Assembly: GCA_937974845.1 (NCBI GenBank)
Contig: CALJVC010000090.1
Coordinates: 1 to 15,228, forward strand
DNA length: 15,228 nt
Source: an uncultured Pseudogracilibacillus sp.
GTDB lineage: Bacteria > Bacillota > Bacilli > Bacillales > Amphibacillaceae
Direction: 5' to 3'
The position numbers and the translations under genes were made by a program. The notes beneath the pieces are model-generated. The model did not search any database. It saw nothing but the letters and a program-made list of their open reading frames with translations, and was not told where the DNA came from. Position 1 is the stretch's first letter. Every line of letters begins with the position of its first letter. Below, piece by piece: positions 7,968-15,041 of this stretch.

Positions 7968-8702
7968 TTATTTTATCATATTTAATATTTGAGGTGAAAC
8001 TTCAGCAATAGCTGTTTTTTGTATGTCGATTAACTCTGTGATACCGCTCTTTGCTAGACGTAACATCTCTTCTAACTGGCTGTAGGAAAAAGTTGTCTCT
8101 TCTCCAGTGCCTTGAATCTCAACAAATTCACCTTTCCCAGTCATGACAATATTCATATCAACTTTTGCTGATACATCCTGTTCATAGTTTAAATCGAGAA
8201 TCGCAAGGTCTTGATCATCGACACCGACAGAAATGGCAGCTAAATAATCGGTAATTGGGAAACGCTCAATTGCTTCTTCCTCCATAAGACGGTTACAGGC
8301 AATAACAAGGGCAACAAAGGCACCCGTAATCGATGCCGTACGGGTTCCTCCATCGGCTTGAATTACATCGCAGTCTAGCCAAATTGTTCGTTCGCCTAGG
8401 GCTTCTAAATCCACGACGGAGCGTAGGGAACGGCCGATTAAACGTTGTATTTCCATCGTTCGGCCACTTAATTTCCCTCGACTAGCCTCTCGAACATTAC
8501 GTTGTTCCGTCGCTCTTGGTAACATTGAATATTCCGCTGTGACCCAGCCCTTATCTTGTCCCCGTAAAAAAGGAGGGACTTTCTCGTCGATTGTCGCATT
8601 ACAAATAACCTTCGTCTGTCCCATTTCGATCAAGACAGAACCTTCTGGATGTATTAGATAATTCGGTGTAATTACCGTTTCTCGAATGCTTTGTTCGTTC
8701 AT
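7968..8702 (-). CDS. rph: Ribonuclease PH, with atypical N-terminus
   Basis: Phosphorolytic 3'-5' exoribonuclease that trims tRNA precursors, normally a hexameric ring. It has 244 residues. The core is very well conserved: HPEGSVLI, PPFLRG, KGWVTAEYSMLPRAT, GRTMEIQRLIGR with Arg81 and ADGGTRTASITGAF with Arg121. These arginines correspond to the phosphate-binding Arg86 and Arg126 of the family. The ATG start has AGGAG eight bases upstream. The first residues read MNEQSIRETVITPNYL, so the almost universal opening MRxDGRxxxELRP is missing apart from one Arg, and the protein is about five residues short. No in-frame upstream start restores it. The gene sits between gerM and rdgB as in B. subtilis. 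Confidence 0.95.
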   Translation of the reverse strand: MNEQSIRETVITPNYLIHPEGSVLIEMGQTKVICNATIDEKVPPFLRGQDKGWVTAEYSMLPRATEQRNVREASRGKLSGRTMEIQRLIGRSLRSVVDLEALGERTIWLDCDVIQADGGTRTASITGAFVALVIACNRLMEEEAIERFPITDYLAAISVGVDDQDLAILDLNYEQDVSAKVDMNIVMTGKGEFVEIQGTGEETTFSYSQLEEMLRLAKSGITELIDIQKTAIAEVSPQILNMIK

Positions 8703-8735
8703 TTCGCCAACTCCTATTCTTTTCTATTTTTAGAA

Positions 8736-9824
8736 CTACATTTTTTCTTCCGCCTTAATGTCGTTCAAGGTGACGGGACGATTGTAAGTTACCCCACTTT
8801 CACTCACGATTGTCGATTTGTTTTCTACTTTTACATCGACAGCCTCTACTTCTTCTAGAGCAGAAACAGATTTTATAATCGTTTCCATTACTTCATCAGC
8901 AATGACCCCTTCGGTTTCATCCTTTAAAATTGCATTGTTAAAGACTAGTTGTAAAACGCCCTTATCTAGGAGCGGTTTTTCCATCAGCTTGGCTCCATCG
9001 TTAAATACTTGGGCGACATTTAAATTGAATGAAGGGTTTCCCATTACCGACTCGATAATTTGCTCATATAAGGCTTCATCCGTAGCATCAAAATATCTTG
9101 TAATCGGTACATGATAAAACTGGTCATGGTACTGCTTTGGATAATAAACCGTAATCGCTTTACTTTTTTGGATGTTAGGTTTTCCTTCAAGGAATACATT
9201 GATTCCTTTTTCAACAGAGTAACCTGAAGAAATCGGAGTACCGTTTACAGGCATTTCTGATAATTCCTCACCATTGATCCACAACTTAATCCGTTCGATA
9301 TTATCGAATTGAGTCATTGTATGAGTGATAGCTTCCAAAATTTTGATTTCATCCTTAGCTTCATAATTGGTAAATTCTTCCGATAAATCAATGACTAATG
9401 TACCGTCATCGGATAAATTCATGCCTAAAATTTCCGTATTCGCTGGTAATACCGCTTCAAAACCATTTGGCAACAATTCCGTTACCGGTCCATCCTTTAC
9501 CATATATTGCATCGTCGTCAATGCTGCGGATTCCGTTTTAGGCAGTTCCATTTGTTGAGGAACGACAAAACCCTCGGCATCAAATAAATATATTTCTCGT
9601 AAAACAGTCTCTTCGGATTCTTCCGATACTTCTCCTTCAGTCAAATCCTCTTCATTATTGAAGTCTTCCTCTGTTTCTAAGGCGAGTTCATCATCCTCTT
9701 CAATTATTGTCGATTCCTCAGGTACATCGATTTCTTCTAGTGTTTGCTCCCCTTGAATACAGGCGACCAAGCTTAAAGAGACGAACAGTAAAAATGAAAT
9801 GAGTAGTACACCACGCTTCTTCAC
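8736..9824 (-). CDS. gerM: GerM, sporulation and germination lipoprotein with two GerMN domains
   Basis: A lipoprotein with a role in sporulation and germination; in B. subtilis GerM acts during engulfment and helps position the SpoIIIA-SpoIIQ complex. A signal peptide (residues 1-21) ends in a lipobox LVAC with Cys22. It is followed by an acidic segment (about 29-73) almost without basic residues, then two GerMN domains (about 76-200 and 220-345). ELLPNGFEAVLPANTE and the GTPIS motif mark the first domain. I chose GTG 9824, with GGGAGGT seven bases upstream, giving 362 residues and starting with a Lys-Lys-Arg signal peptide. The longer frame to 9878 adds 18 residues before the signal and has no good ribosome binding site. 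Between murI and rph as in B. subtilis. Confidence 0.93.
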   Translation of the reverse strand: MKKRGVLLISFLLFVSLSLVACIQGEQTLEEIDVPEESTIIEEDDELALETEEDFNNEEDLTEGEVSEESEETVLREIYLFDAEGFVVPQQMELPKTESAALTTMQYMVKDGPVTELLPNGFEAVLPANTEILGMNLSDDGTLVIDLSEEFTNYEAKDEIKILEAITHTMTQFDNIERIKLWINGEELSEMPVNGTPISSGYSVEKGINVFLEGKPNIQKSKAITVYYPKQYHDQFYHVPITRYFDATDEALYEQIIESVMGNPSFNLNVAQVFNDGAKLMEKPLLDKGVLQLVFNNAILKDETEGVIADEVMETIIKSVSALEEVEAVDVKVENKSTIVSESGVTYNRPVTLNDIKAEEKM

Positions 9825-9904
9825 TTCTCTTACCTCCCACGATGGTTGTACTACTATATATACGTATGACTTATACAAAAATAACTAAGCGATGAACAGA
9901 TTCT

Positions 9905-10717
9905 TTACAAGGTTATCTTTTCTATCGTTAAATGTTCGACGCTTGCGATTTCGTCTTTAAAAATTGTTCTTGAAATCCTTTCGAAAACTTCTAAATCCCC
10001 TGTTGTATAAAAGGAATGCTTCGGTTTACGATCGCCTGTATAAAGTAAATTCTCTACCTCTAATATAATGCTTGTCTCCCGAGCAGTTTCTTCCCCTGAA
10101 GAGATAATTTTTACCTCGTCCCCCATCACTTCTTGTATCACTCCTTCTAACAAGGGATAATGTGTACAACCTAGGACAAGGGTATCAATATTCGTCGTGT
10201 TTCGTAAAGGACGTAATGTTTCCTCTACTACAAGCTTTGCCCGTTCCCCTTTAGTTATACCTTTTTCTACCATAGGAACAAATAAAGGGCAGGCTAGGGA
10301 GGTAACTTCTAAACGTTGGTTAATTTTTTGCAAGGCTTTAGGATAAGCCTCACTCCGTACTGTACCCTCTGTACCAATAATGCCAATCTGTTCGTTCTTC
10401 GTATTTTTAATAGCTGCACGGGCGCCTGGCTGAATGACTCCAATAATTGGAATATCTAACCTTTCTTTTAATTCATCTAAGGTAAAAGCTGTAGCAGTAT
10501 TGCAGGCGATGACAATCATTTTAACATCTTTTTTTAATAAAAAGTCTACCAATTCATTTGTGAACTGTTTCACTTCATGTTTCGGACGGGAACCATAAGG
10601 GCAACGTAACGTATCTCCTACATAAATTAATTCTTCCTTCGGCAATTGTCGCATTAATTCTAAGGCGACAGTGAGTCCCCCAACTCCTGAATCAAATACA
10701 CCTATAGGTCGTTCCAA
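9905..10717 (-). CDS. murI: Glutamate racemase
   Basis: Cytoplasmic enzyme that makes D-glutamate for peptidoglycan by interconverting L- and D-glutamate without cofactor. Both catalytic cysteines are present, Cys72 in ACNTAT and Cys184 in GCTHYP. The substrate-binding motifs FDSGVGGLTV (7-16), CPYG (39-42) and VIQPGARAA are also present. I prefer TTG 10717 (270 residues, MERPIGVFDSG), which has GAGGTG five bases upstream. GTG 10723, two codons earlier, is the last three bases of that Shine-Dalgarno sequence. It corresponds to B. subtilis racE and is the first gene of the gerM-rph-rdgB-ysnB cluster. An AT-rich stretch with a TATGAT-like -10 (10758-10763) precedes it, but the -35 is unclear. 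Confidence 0.95.
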   Translation of the reverse strand: MERPIGVFDSGVGGLTVALELMRQLPKEELIYVGDTLRCPYGSRPKHEVKQFTNELVDFLLKKDVKMIVIACNTATAFTLDELKERLDIPIIGVIQPGARAAIKNTKNEQIGIIGTEGTVRSEAYPKALQKINQRLEVTSLACPLFVPMVEKGITKGERAKLVVEETLRPLRNTTNIDTLVLGCTHYPLLEGVIQEVMGDEVKIISSGEETARETSIILEVENLLYTGDRKPKHSFYTTGDLEVFERISRTIFKDEIASVEHLTIEKITL

Positions 10718-10851
10718 ATCCACACCTCATCTAATTCGTAATTTGAAACTATATTTTATCATATTTTTTGAAATAATTCTGAAGGAAAACTTCCTCCCCT
10801 AATCATAATAAAAAATAGATCCCAATGAATACCCTTCAATAATTTTAACGA

Positions 10852-10882
10852 GAAAAAAGCTGGACTTCATCCTGTCCAGCTC
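10852..10882 (-). terminator. Intrinsic terminator of the cysK-ssuBCA cassette
   Basis: An 8-bp stem AGCTGGAC (10858-10865) / GTCCAGCT (10874-10881) has an 8-base loop. On the - strand it is followed directly by TTTTTTCTC. It lies 20 bases after the ssuA stop codon and separates the cassette from murI. Confidence 0.88.
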
Positions 10883-10901
10883 TTCATAGAAGTTGTTTTA
10901 T

Positions 10902-11885
10902 CTATTCGCTCGCTCTTTTTAAATAGCTTAAATCAATCAAGCCGTCAATATCATCCGAGGGAATATATTCAGCCTTCTTACTAATTGTCGCCATCTCTTG
11001 AATAACTTGTTCATTGACTTCGGATGTCACTTGTAAACGAGAAAAAGCTACTTCCGCTTCCTTCTCGTCAATTTTTTTACCGGTTAACTTTTCTATATGA
11101 TCGATAACAATTGCTTGTGCTTGATTGGGTTCATCCTGTATAAACTCTACTGCTTTTAGATGGGCCTTTAAATAAGCATCGACCTGCTCCTCATTTGTTA
11201 AAAAATCCTCCCTAGCTGCTACGACAGTATTCGTCGAATCTTTTCCCCAAGCGAATTCATCCCAATCTAAAATTAACCGGCCATCTGCTTGAGTCTCTAA
11301 AATATACCCCCAAGGCTCTTGAGTTGCCGCCGCTTCAACCGACTCTTGCACAAATAAAGTAGCTGTATCAGCCGGAGCTTGAGCATAAAGTTCGACTGTT
11401 CCACCTTGAGTAGTAGGCTGTAAATCAACTTCTTCTAAAGCCTTTCGAAGCATTACATCTTGTGTACTTCCGATAACTGGTATAGCTACGCGTTTACCGT
11501 CTAAATCTTCTAACCGTTCGACTCCCCCATTCTTAGCCCCTACAAGAACAGCCCCTCCATTTACAGCGCCTGATATTAAGTGATATGCTGGATTTTTTAC
11601 ATAAAAATTTATTAAAGGACCAGGACCAACTGTTCCTACATCAATTTCTTTCGTCTGCATTGCTTCCATAAATAAACCACCATTTGTAAACGTCTTAGTT
11701 TCAATTTCTACATCCTCAGAAAAAAACTCCTCAAAATAACCATTTTCTAAGGCAACGATTGTCGCAATATGGGTTAGGTTAGGAAAATAACCAATCGTCA
11801 CTTTCTCCTTTTCCTCTGCACCGCAGCCCGCCAACCCAGCGATTATTAGTAAACTAGTAAATAAACCTATGATCCTTTTTCTCAT
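10902..11885 (-). CDS. ssuA: Sulfonate-type ABC transporter substrate-binding lipoprotein (SsuA-like)
   Basis: Membrane-anchored binding protein of the NMT1/SsuA class, which captures aliphatic sulfonates, taurine, nitrate or related compounds for import. A lipoprotein signal ends in LAGC with Cys21. The mature part begins VTIGYFPNLTHIATIVALEN, typical of the family, followed by GTVGPGPLI and DLDGKRVAIPVIGST. I place the start at ATG 11885, with GGGAGG nine bases upstream, giving 327 residues with a normal signal peptide. A start at 11918 would put 11 extra residues before the signal and overlap ssuC. It lies 14 bases after ssuC and is last in the cassette. A sulfonate substrate is inferred from family resemblance and the cysteine synthase neighbour; no SsuD monooxygenase is in the window. 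Confidence 0.82.
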   Translation of the reverse strand: MRKRIIGLFTSLLIIAGLAGCGAEEKEKVTIGYFPNLTHIATIVALENGYFEEFFSEDVEIETKTFTNGGLFMEAMQTKEIDVGTVGPGPLINFYVKNPAYHLISGAVNGGAVLVGAKNGGVERLEDLDGKRVAIPVIGSTQDVMLRKALEEVDLQPTTQGGTVELYAQAPADTATLFVQESVEAAATQEPWGYILETQADGRLILDWDEFAWGKDSTNTVVAAREDFLTNEEQVDAYLKAHLKAVEFIQDEPNQAQAIVIDHIEKLTGKKIDEKEAEVAFSRLQVTSEVNEQVIQEMATISKKAEYIPSDDIDGLIDLSYLKRASE

Positions 11886-11899
11886 TTTTCCATTCCTCC

Positions 11900-12655
11900 C
11901 TATACACTTATTCCCCATTTTCTTTGAACGTTTCTCTCTACCCGGACAAAAACACCGTGATCGATTAATGTTCCAATTAAAGCAATAATTATCATTACGG
12001 CAATAACTAAATCCATCTGACCTAAAGCTCTTCCAGCTTCTAGTAATTGACCAAGTCCACTACTAGCCCCCAGAAGTTCCCCGGCCATTAAGGCCCTCCA
12101 AGAAAAGGCCCAAGCGATACGCATCCCTGATATTAGTTGTGGAACCGCCGATGGAAAAATAACTGTCCTTAAAAAGTGAAAGCCTTTAGATCCTAAGGTT
12201 TCTGCCACTTGACGATACAAAATAGGAACATTTTTAAAACCTGTCGTTGCGCTAATAGTCATCGTCCAAGTAGCGCCGATTGTAACGATAAAAAGGATAG
12301 CGAACTCATTCAAACCAAACCATATAATTGCCAGAGGAAACCATACGATACTAGGAATAGACTGTAAGGCAGTAACGACAAAACCTAAAGTGTCCTCTAC
12401 TAATTTGTAACACCAAATAAAGTAACCTAATATAATTCCTAAAATGGTCGCTAAGGAAAATCCAATTAAAATCCTACTTAAACTTTTTCCAATAGCGATA
12501 AGAAACTGGCCCGAACCTATTCCTACAAATAAAGTAGAAAAAACTTGGGTTAAACTAGGAAACATAAAGTCTGGTAAACTCGATAATCTAGATGTTACTT
12601 CCCATACCATCGCTATAATCCCGATGAAAAGAATCCGCCTGAAGGCTGTATTCAC
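11900..12655 (-). CDS. ssuC: Sulfonate-type ABC transporter permease (SsuC-like)
   Basis: Inner-membrane channel subunit of the importer. It has 251 residues with about six transmembrane helices and the binding-protein-dependent permease domain. The EAA-like cytoplasmic loop (about 151-178, AETLGSKGFHFLRTVIFPSA) contacts the ATPase. MRIAWAFSWRALMAGELLGA is characteristic of SsuC/TauC/NrtB permeases. The GTG start is preceded by AAAGGAGG nine bases upstream. It overlaps the 3' end of the ATPase gene by 68 bases, an unusually long overlap, and is followed after 14 bases by the binding-protein gene. Confidence 0.85.
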   Translation of the reverse strand: MNTAFRRILFIGIIAMVWEVTSRLSSLPDFMFPSLTQVFSTLFVGIGSGQFLIAIGKSLSRILIGFSLATILGIILGYFIWCYKLVEDTLGFVVTALQSIPSIVWFPLAIIWFGLNEFAILFIVTIGATWTMTISATTGFKNVPILYRQVAETLGSKGFHFLRTVIFPSAVPQLISGMRIAWAFSWRALMAGELLGASSGLGQLLEAGRALGQMDLVIAVMIIIALIGTLIDHGVFVRVERNVQRKWGISV

Positions 12656-13427
12656 TACCCATTTCCTCCTTTAACACTTTTTCTATTTCAGATTTTAATT
12701 CGGCTAAAATTTGTGTCTCTATATGCAAACGAACCGAGTCGGGTAAAATTCCCTCGTTACTTGTTGTAACTGGAAACACCTTCTTTAACCTACCGGGTCG
12801 TGTAGCAAAAACAAGAATCTTTTCAGATAGTTGAACAGCTTCTCGAATATTGTGAGTTACAAACATAATCGTCACTTTTGTTTCCTTCCATAGTTGAATT
12901 AGTTCCTGTTGTAAGACGATTCGGGTTTGTTCATCTAAAGCAGAAAAAGGTTCATCCATTAATAAAATATCTGGCTCCATGACAAAAGCACGTGCAATAG
13001 CAACCCGCTGTTTCATTCCCCCCGACAATTGATGGGGATAGGAGGTAATATATTGACTAAGGTGAACTTTTTGTAGCATAGCCTTTGCCTTTTTCTCCGC
13101 TTCCTCCTTCCCCATTCCTTTTAGTTTCAATCCATAAGTGACATTGTCTAGCACCGTTAACCAAGGAAATAAACCGTCTGATTGAAAAACTAACACCCGA
13201 TCCGGTCCTGGCCCTTTTACTGTTTGCCTATTAACGAGAACTTTTCCTTTATCAGGCCTCTCTAAACCGGCAATTAAATGTAACAAGGTTGACTTACCAC
13301 ATCCTGACGGTCCGACAATAGAAACAAAACTTCCTTTATCAATAGTAAAGCTAACATCCTTTAAAACTTGAAAAGGTCGACCATCCTTTTCAAAACTTTT
13401 ATACACTTCTTCAAATTCTACATGCAA
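12588..13427 (-). CDS. ssuB: Sulfonate-type ABC transporter ATPase (SsuB-like)
   Basis: Cytoplasmic ATPase driving the importer. It has 279 residues with Walker A GPSGCGKS (39-46), Q-loop Gln82, signature LSGGM (134-138), Walker B DILLMDEP (153-160) and H-loop His192. The segment GLFPWLTVLDNVTYGL belongs to the NrtD/SsuB/TauB group. The TTG start is preceded by AAGGAGG with about 8 bases between, and no ATG is available nearby. The last 22 or so codons run into ssuC in another frame, so the C-terminal tail after about residue 256 is probably not functionally constrained. It lies 57 bases after cysK with no terminator between, so the four genes are likely cotranscribed. Confidence 0.86.
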   Translation of the reverse strand: MHVEFEEVYKSFEKDGRPFQVLKDVSFTIDKGSFVSIVGPSGCGKSTLLHLIAGLERPDKGKVLVNRQTVKGPGPDRVLVFQSDGLFPWLTVLDNVTYGLKLKGMGKEEAEKKAKAMLQKVHLSQYITSYPHQLSGGMKQRVAIARAFVMEPDILLMDEPFSALDEQTRIVLQQELIQLWKETKVTIMFVTHNIREAVQLSEKILVFATRPGRLKKVFPVTTSNEGILPDSVRLHIETQILAELKSEIEKVLKEEMGSEYSLQADSFHRDYSDGMGSNI

Positions 13428-13484
13428 AGATATAACCTCCTTAACTTATATTACTTATAAATTTAGTAGGAATTAGAGTAAAAA

Positions 13485-14414
13485 TTATTTAGAAAACAAA
13501 TCAGAAGATAAATACCTTTCTCCCGAATCCGGTGCAATACATACAACCGCTTCATTAGATGTTAAACTTTTCGCAACTTGTAATCCGGCATAAACAGAGG
13601 CACCGCTAGAAGGACCTAAAAGCAAGCCTTCCCGGGATGCTAAACGGTGGACCGTTTCATAAGCTTCTTCATCCTCTATCCGAATAATCTCATCATAAAT
13701 TGACGTATTTAATATTTTTGGTATAAAACCAGGACTCGTTCCTACCAATTTATGTGGACCAGGTTTTCCCCCTGATAATACGGGAGAACCAGCCGGTTCA
13801 ACTACATGCACACTTATATTTTCATCATATTCCTTTAACCTCTCTCCGGTACCAGTGATCGTTCCCCCCGTCCCGGCAGGACTAACCAAAGCCCGTAATT
13901 GTTCTTCGCAATGGCGAAAGGCACGGATAATTTCAAGGCCTGTCGTTTGACGATGAATTTCCGGATTCGCTTCATTTTCAAATTGCATGGGAATAAAAGC
14001 TTTAGGTATATTTCTAGCAATTTCTTCTGCCTTTCGAATACACCCAGGCATTTTTTCCTCCGCGGGAGTTAAGACTACCTCGGCACCATAAGCTTCTAGT
14101 AGCTGAATTCTTTCTTTTGTCGAGTTATCTGGCATCACTATAATTAAAGGATAGCCTTTTGCTGCCGCATTCATTGCGAGACCGATCCCTGTATTACCTG
14201 AAGTAGGTTCGATAATCGTCGTTCCTTCCTTGATTAGCCCCCGTCTCTCCGCATCTTCTAACATGTAATAAGCAGCACGATCCTTCACGCTACGACTAGG
14301 GTTGAAATATTCTAATTTTACATAGACTGCTGCACCATTTGGTGGTCGGAGGTGATTGAGTTTCACTAAAGGAGTGTTGCCGATCAATTCTGTTATATTT
14401 TCAACTACACGCAC
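13485..14414 (-). CDS. cysK: Cysteine synthase (O-acetylserine sulfhydrylase family)
   Basis: PLP enzyme that joins sulfide to O-acetyl-L-serine to give cysteine. It has 309 residues, close to B. subtilis CysK (about 308). The PLP lysine is Lys44 (SVKDR), the substrate loop TSGNTG is at 71-76, the phosphate loop GTGGT is at 181-185, and Ser270 (GPSSGAS) should contact the pyridine ring. GTSPGFIPKILN and SGGKPGPH match cysteine synthases rather than cystathionine beta-synthase, and there is no CBS domain. The GTG start has AAGGAGG seven bases upstream. It heads the ssuBCA cassette, suggesting that imported sulfur is directed to cysteine. A second paralogue elsewhere in the genome is possible, so the exact symbol is less sure than the function. 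Confidence 0.88.
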   Translation of the reverse strand: MRVVENITELIGNTPLVKLNHLRPPNGAAVYVKLEYFNPSRSVKDRAAYYMLEDAERRGLIKEGTTIIEPTSGNTGIGLAMNAAAKGYPLIIVMPDNSTKERIQLLEAYGAEVVLTPAEEKMPGCIRKAEEIARNIPKAFIPMQFENEANPEIHRQTTGLEIIRAFRHCEEQLRALVSPAGTGGTITGTGERLKEYDENISVHVVEPAGSPVLSGGKPGPHKLVGTSPGFIPKILNTSIYDEIIRIEDEEAYETVHRLASREGLLLGPSSGASVYAGLQVAKSLTSNEAVVCIAPDSGERYLSSDLFSK

Positions 14415-14446
14415 CTTTTTTCCTCCTTGTAAAATAATTATTATTC

Positions 14447-14475
14447 ATTATACCATAGTTATCTTATAATTCACA
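14447..14475 (-). promoter_or_regulatory. Promoter of the cysK-ssuBCA cassette with flanking inverted repeat
   Basis: Reading toward cysK there is an extended -10, TGGTATAAT, with the hexamer at 14447-14452, 32 bases before the GTG start. The -35 position (14470-14475, TGTGAA at 17 bp spacing) is poor, so the extended -10 probably carries the recognition. A 7-bp inverted repeat CCATAGT (14453-14459) / ACTATGG (14483-14489) brackets the spacer and -35 region and could be an operator. I see no S-box or T-box leader. Confidence 0.7.
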
Positions 14476-14529
14476 CCTATTTACTATGGATTTATAAAAA
14501 GTTTCCTAAGGCTTAAACGAATGCCCCGT

Positions 14530-14557
14530 ACCTTTTGTTTCTTTAGTTCATAAGCTA
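14530..14557 (+). promoter_or_regulatory. Sigma-K promoter of gerE
   Basis: The -10 element CATAAGCTA (14549-14557) fits the sigma-K consensus CATANNNTA. It is preceded after 16 bases by ACC (14530-14532), the usual sigma-K -35 core. Transcription should start near 14565, about 50 bases before gerE. In B. subtilis gerE is transcribed by mother-cell sigma-K RNA polymerase, in agreement. Confidence 0.8.
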
Positions 14558-14614
14558 TAGTGACTAAATAATTTCCCCATCATGCATCTCTGAGATAGCA
14601 AGGAGGGGTAGCCT

Positions 14615-14842
14615 TTGGAGAATAAACAAAAAAAGAGTCCTAGCAATATTTTAACGAAACGTGAACGAGAAGTTTTCGAAACCTTAGTTCAAGATAAAAC
14701 AACAAAAGAAATTGCAGAAATGCTTTTCATTTCGGAAAAAACAGTTCGTAACCATATTTCAAATGTCATTCAAAAGCTAGGGGTTAAAGGGCGTTCACAG
14801 GCTGTCATCGAACTTATTCGCATGGGCGAAATAGAACTGTAA
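14615..14842 (+). CDS. gerE: GerE, late sporulation transcription regulator
   Basis: A LuxR-type helix-turn-helix protein with no receiver domain that controls late mother-cell genes, especially spore coat genes, together with sigma-K. It has 75 residues against 74 in B. subtilis, and is nearly identical over LTKREREVFE, LVQDKTTKEIAEMLFISEKTVRNHIS and QKLGVKGRSQAV. The start is TTG 14615, with AAGGAGGGG upstream (14600-14608). It is transcribed divergently from the cysK cassette and has its own sigma-K promoter. In B. subtilis gerE lies beside the racE-gerM-rph-ysnA-ysnB group. Here it is on the opposite strand and about 4 kb from murI. Confidence 0.97.
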   Translation: MENKQKKSPSNILTKREREVFETLVQDKTTKEIAEMLFISEKTVRNHISNVIQKLGVKGRSQAVIELIRMGEIEL

Positions 14843-14872
14843 GCCCGAGCACTTATGACGTACAACAAATAT

Positions 14873-14900
14873 TCAAAAAGGCTAGGCAAAATCTAGCCTT
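14873..14900 (-). terminator. Hairpin after gerE, terminator-like on the - strand
   Basis: An 8-bp stem AAGGCTAG (14878-14885) / CTAGCCTT (14893-14900) has a 7-base loop. It is followed by a T-run on the - strand only, because the + strand continues with A residues. It is also the first strong hairpin 3' of gerE, so it may end the gerE mRNA as a simple stem. Confidence 0.6.
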
Positions 14901-14929
14901 AAAAAAGAGGCTGGGACAAAACTCAGCCC
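14901..14929 (-). terminator. GGCTGGGACAAAA hairpin, terminator-like on the - strand
   Basis: GGCTGGG (14909-14915) pairs with CTCAGCC (14922-14928), 7 pairs with one G-U, around the loop ACAAAA. On the - strand it is followed by TCTTTTTT. The core word GAGGCTGGGACAAAA is one I recognise as a recurrent intergenic motif in Firmicutes, so it may be part of a dispersed repeat. Confidence 0.5.
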
Positions 14930-14932
14930 ATA

Positions 14933-14970
14933 AAAAAATGAAGCTCAAATGCGAGCTTCATTTTTTGTTT
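14933..14970 (+). terminator. Strong bidirectional terminator between gerE and the transposase
   Basis: A perfect 14-bp stem AAAAAATGAAGCTC (14933-14946) / GAGCTTCATTTTTT (14953-14966) has a 6-base loop. There are T residues after the stem on both strands (TTTTTTGTTTT on +). It would stop gerE readthrough into the transposase and also the reverse. Confidence 0.85.
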
Positions 14971-14981
14971 TAAGTAAACAA

Positions 14982-15041
14982 AAAGAGCACCTTTTGGTAA
15001 AATTAAAGTAACGACTCAATAACCTTACGGAGGTGCTCTTT
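14982..15041 (+). promoter_or_regulatory. Inverted repeat capturing the transposase ribosome binding site
   Basis: AAAGAGCACCT (14982-14992) is the exact complement of AGGTGCTCTTT (15031-15041). The right arm contains most of the Shine-Dalgarno sequence GGAGGTG (15029-15035) and runs up to the base before the ATG at 15042. In a long transcript entering from outside, the arms would pair and hide the ribosome binding site. A transcript starting between the arms would leave it free. Such protection is known in several insertion sequences. Confidence 0.65.

Noticed and set aside
9861..9880. CATACGTA as a sigma-E -10 for gerM
   Set aside because: The first five bases fit CATAC, but no acceptable sigma-E -35 lies 14-16 bases upstream. 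gerM is also probably cotranscribed with murI, so it is too weak to annotate.
14415..14614. S-box or T-box leader before the cysteine synthase gene
   Set aside because: The predicted transcript starts only about 25-35 bases before the start codon, leaving no room for such a leader, and no T-box or SAM-riboswitch core sequence is visible.
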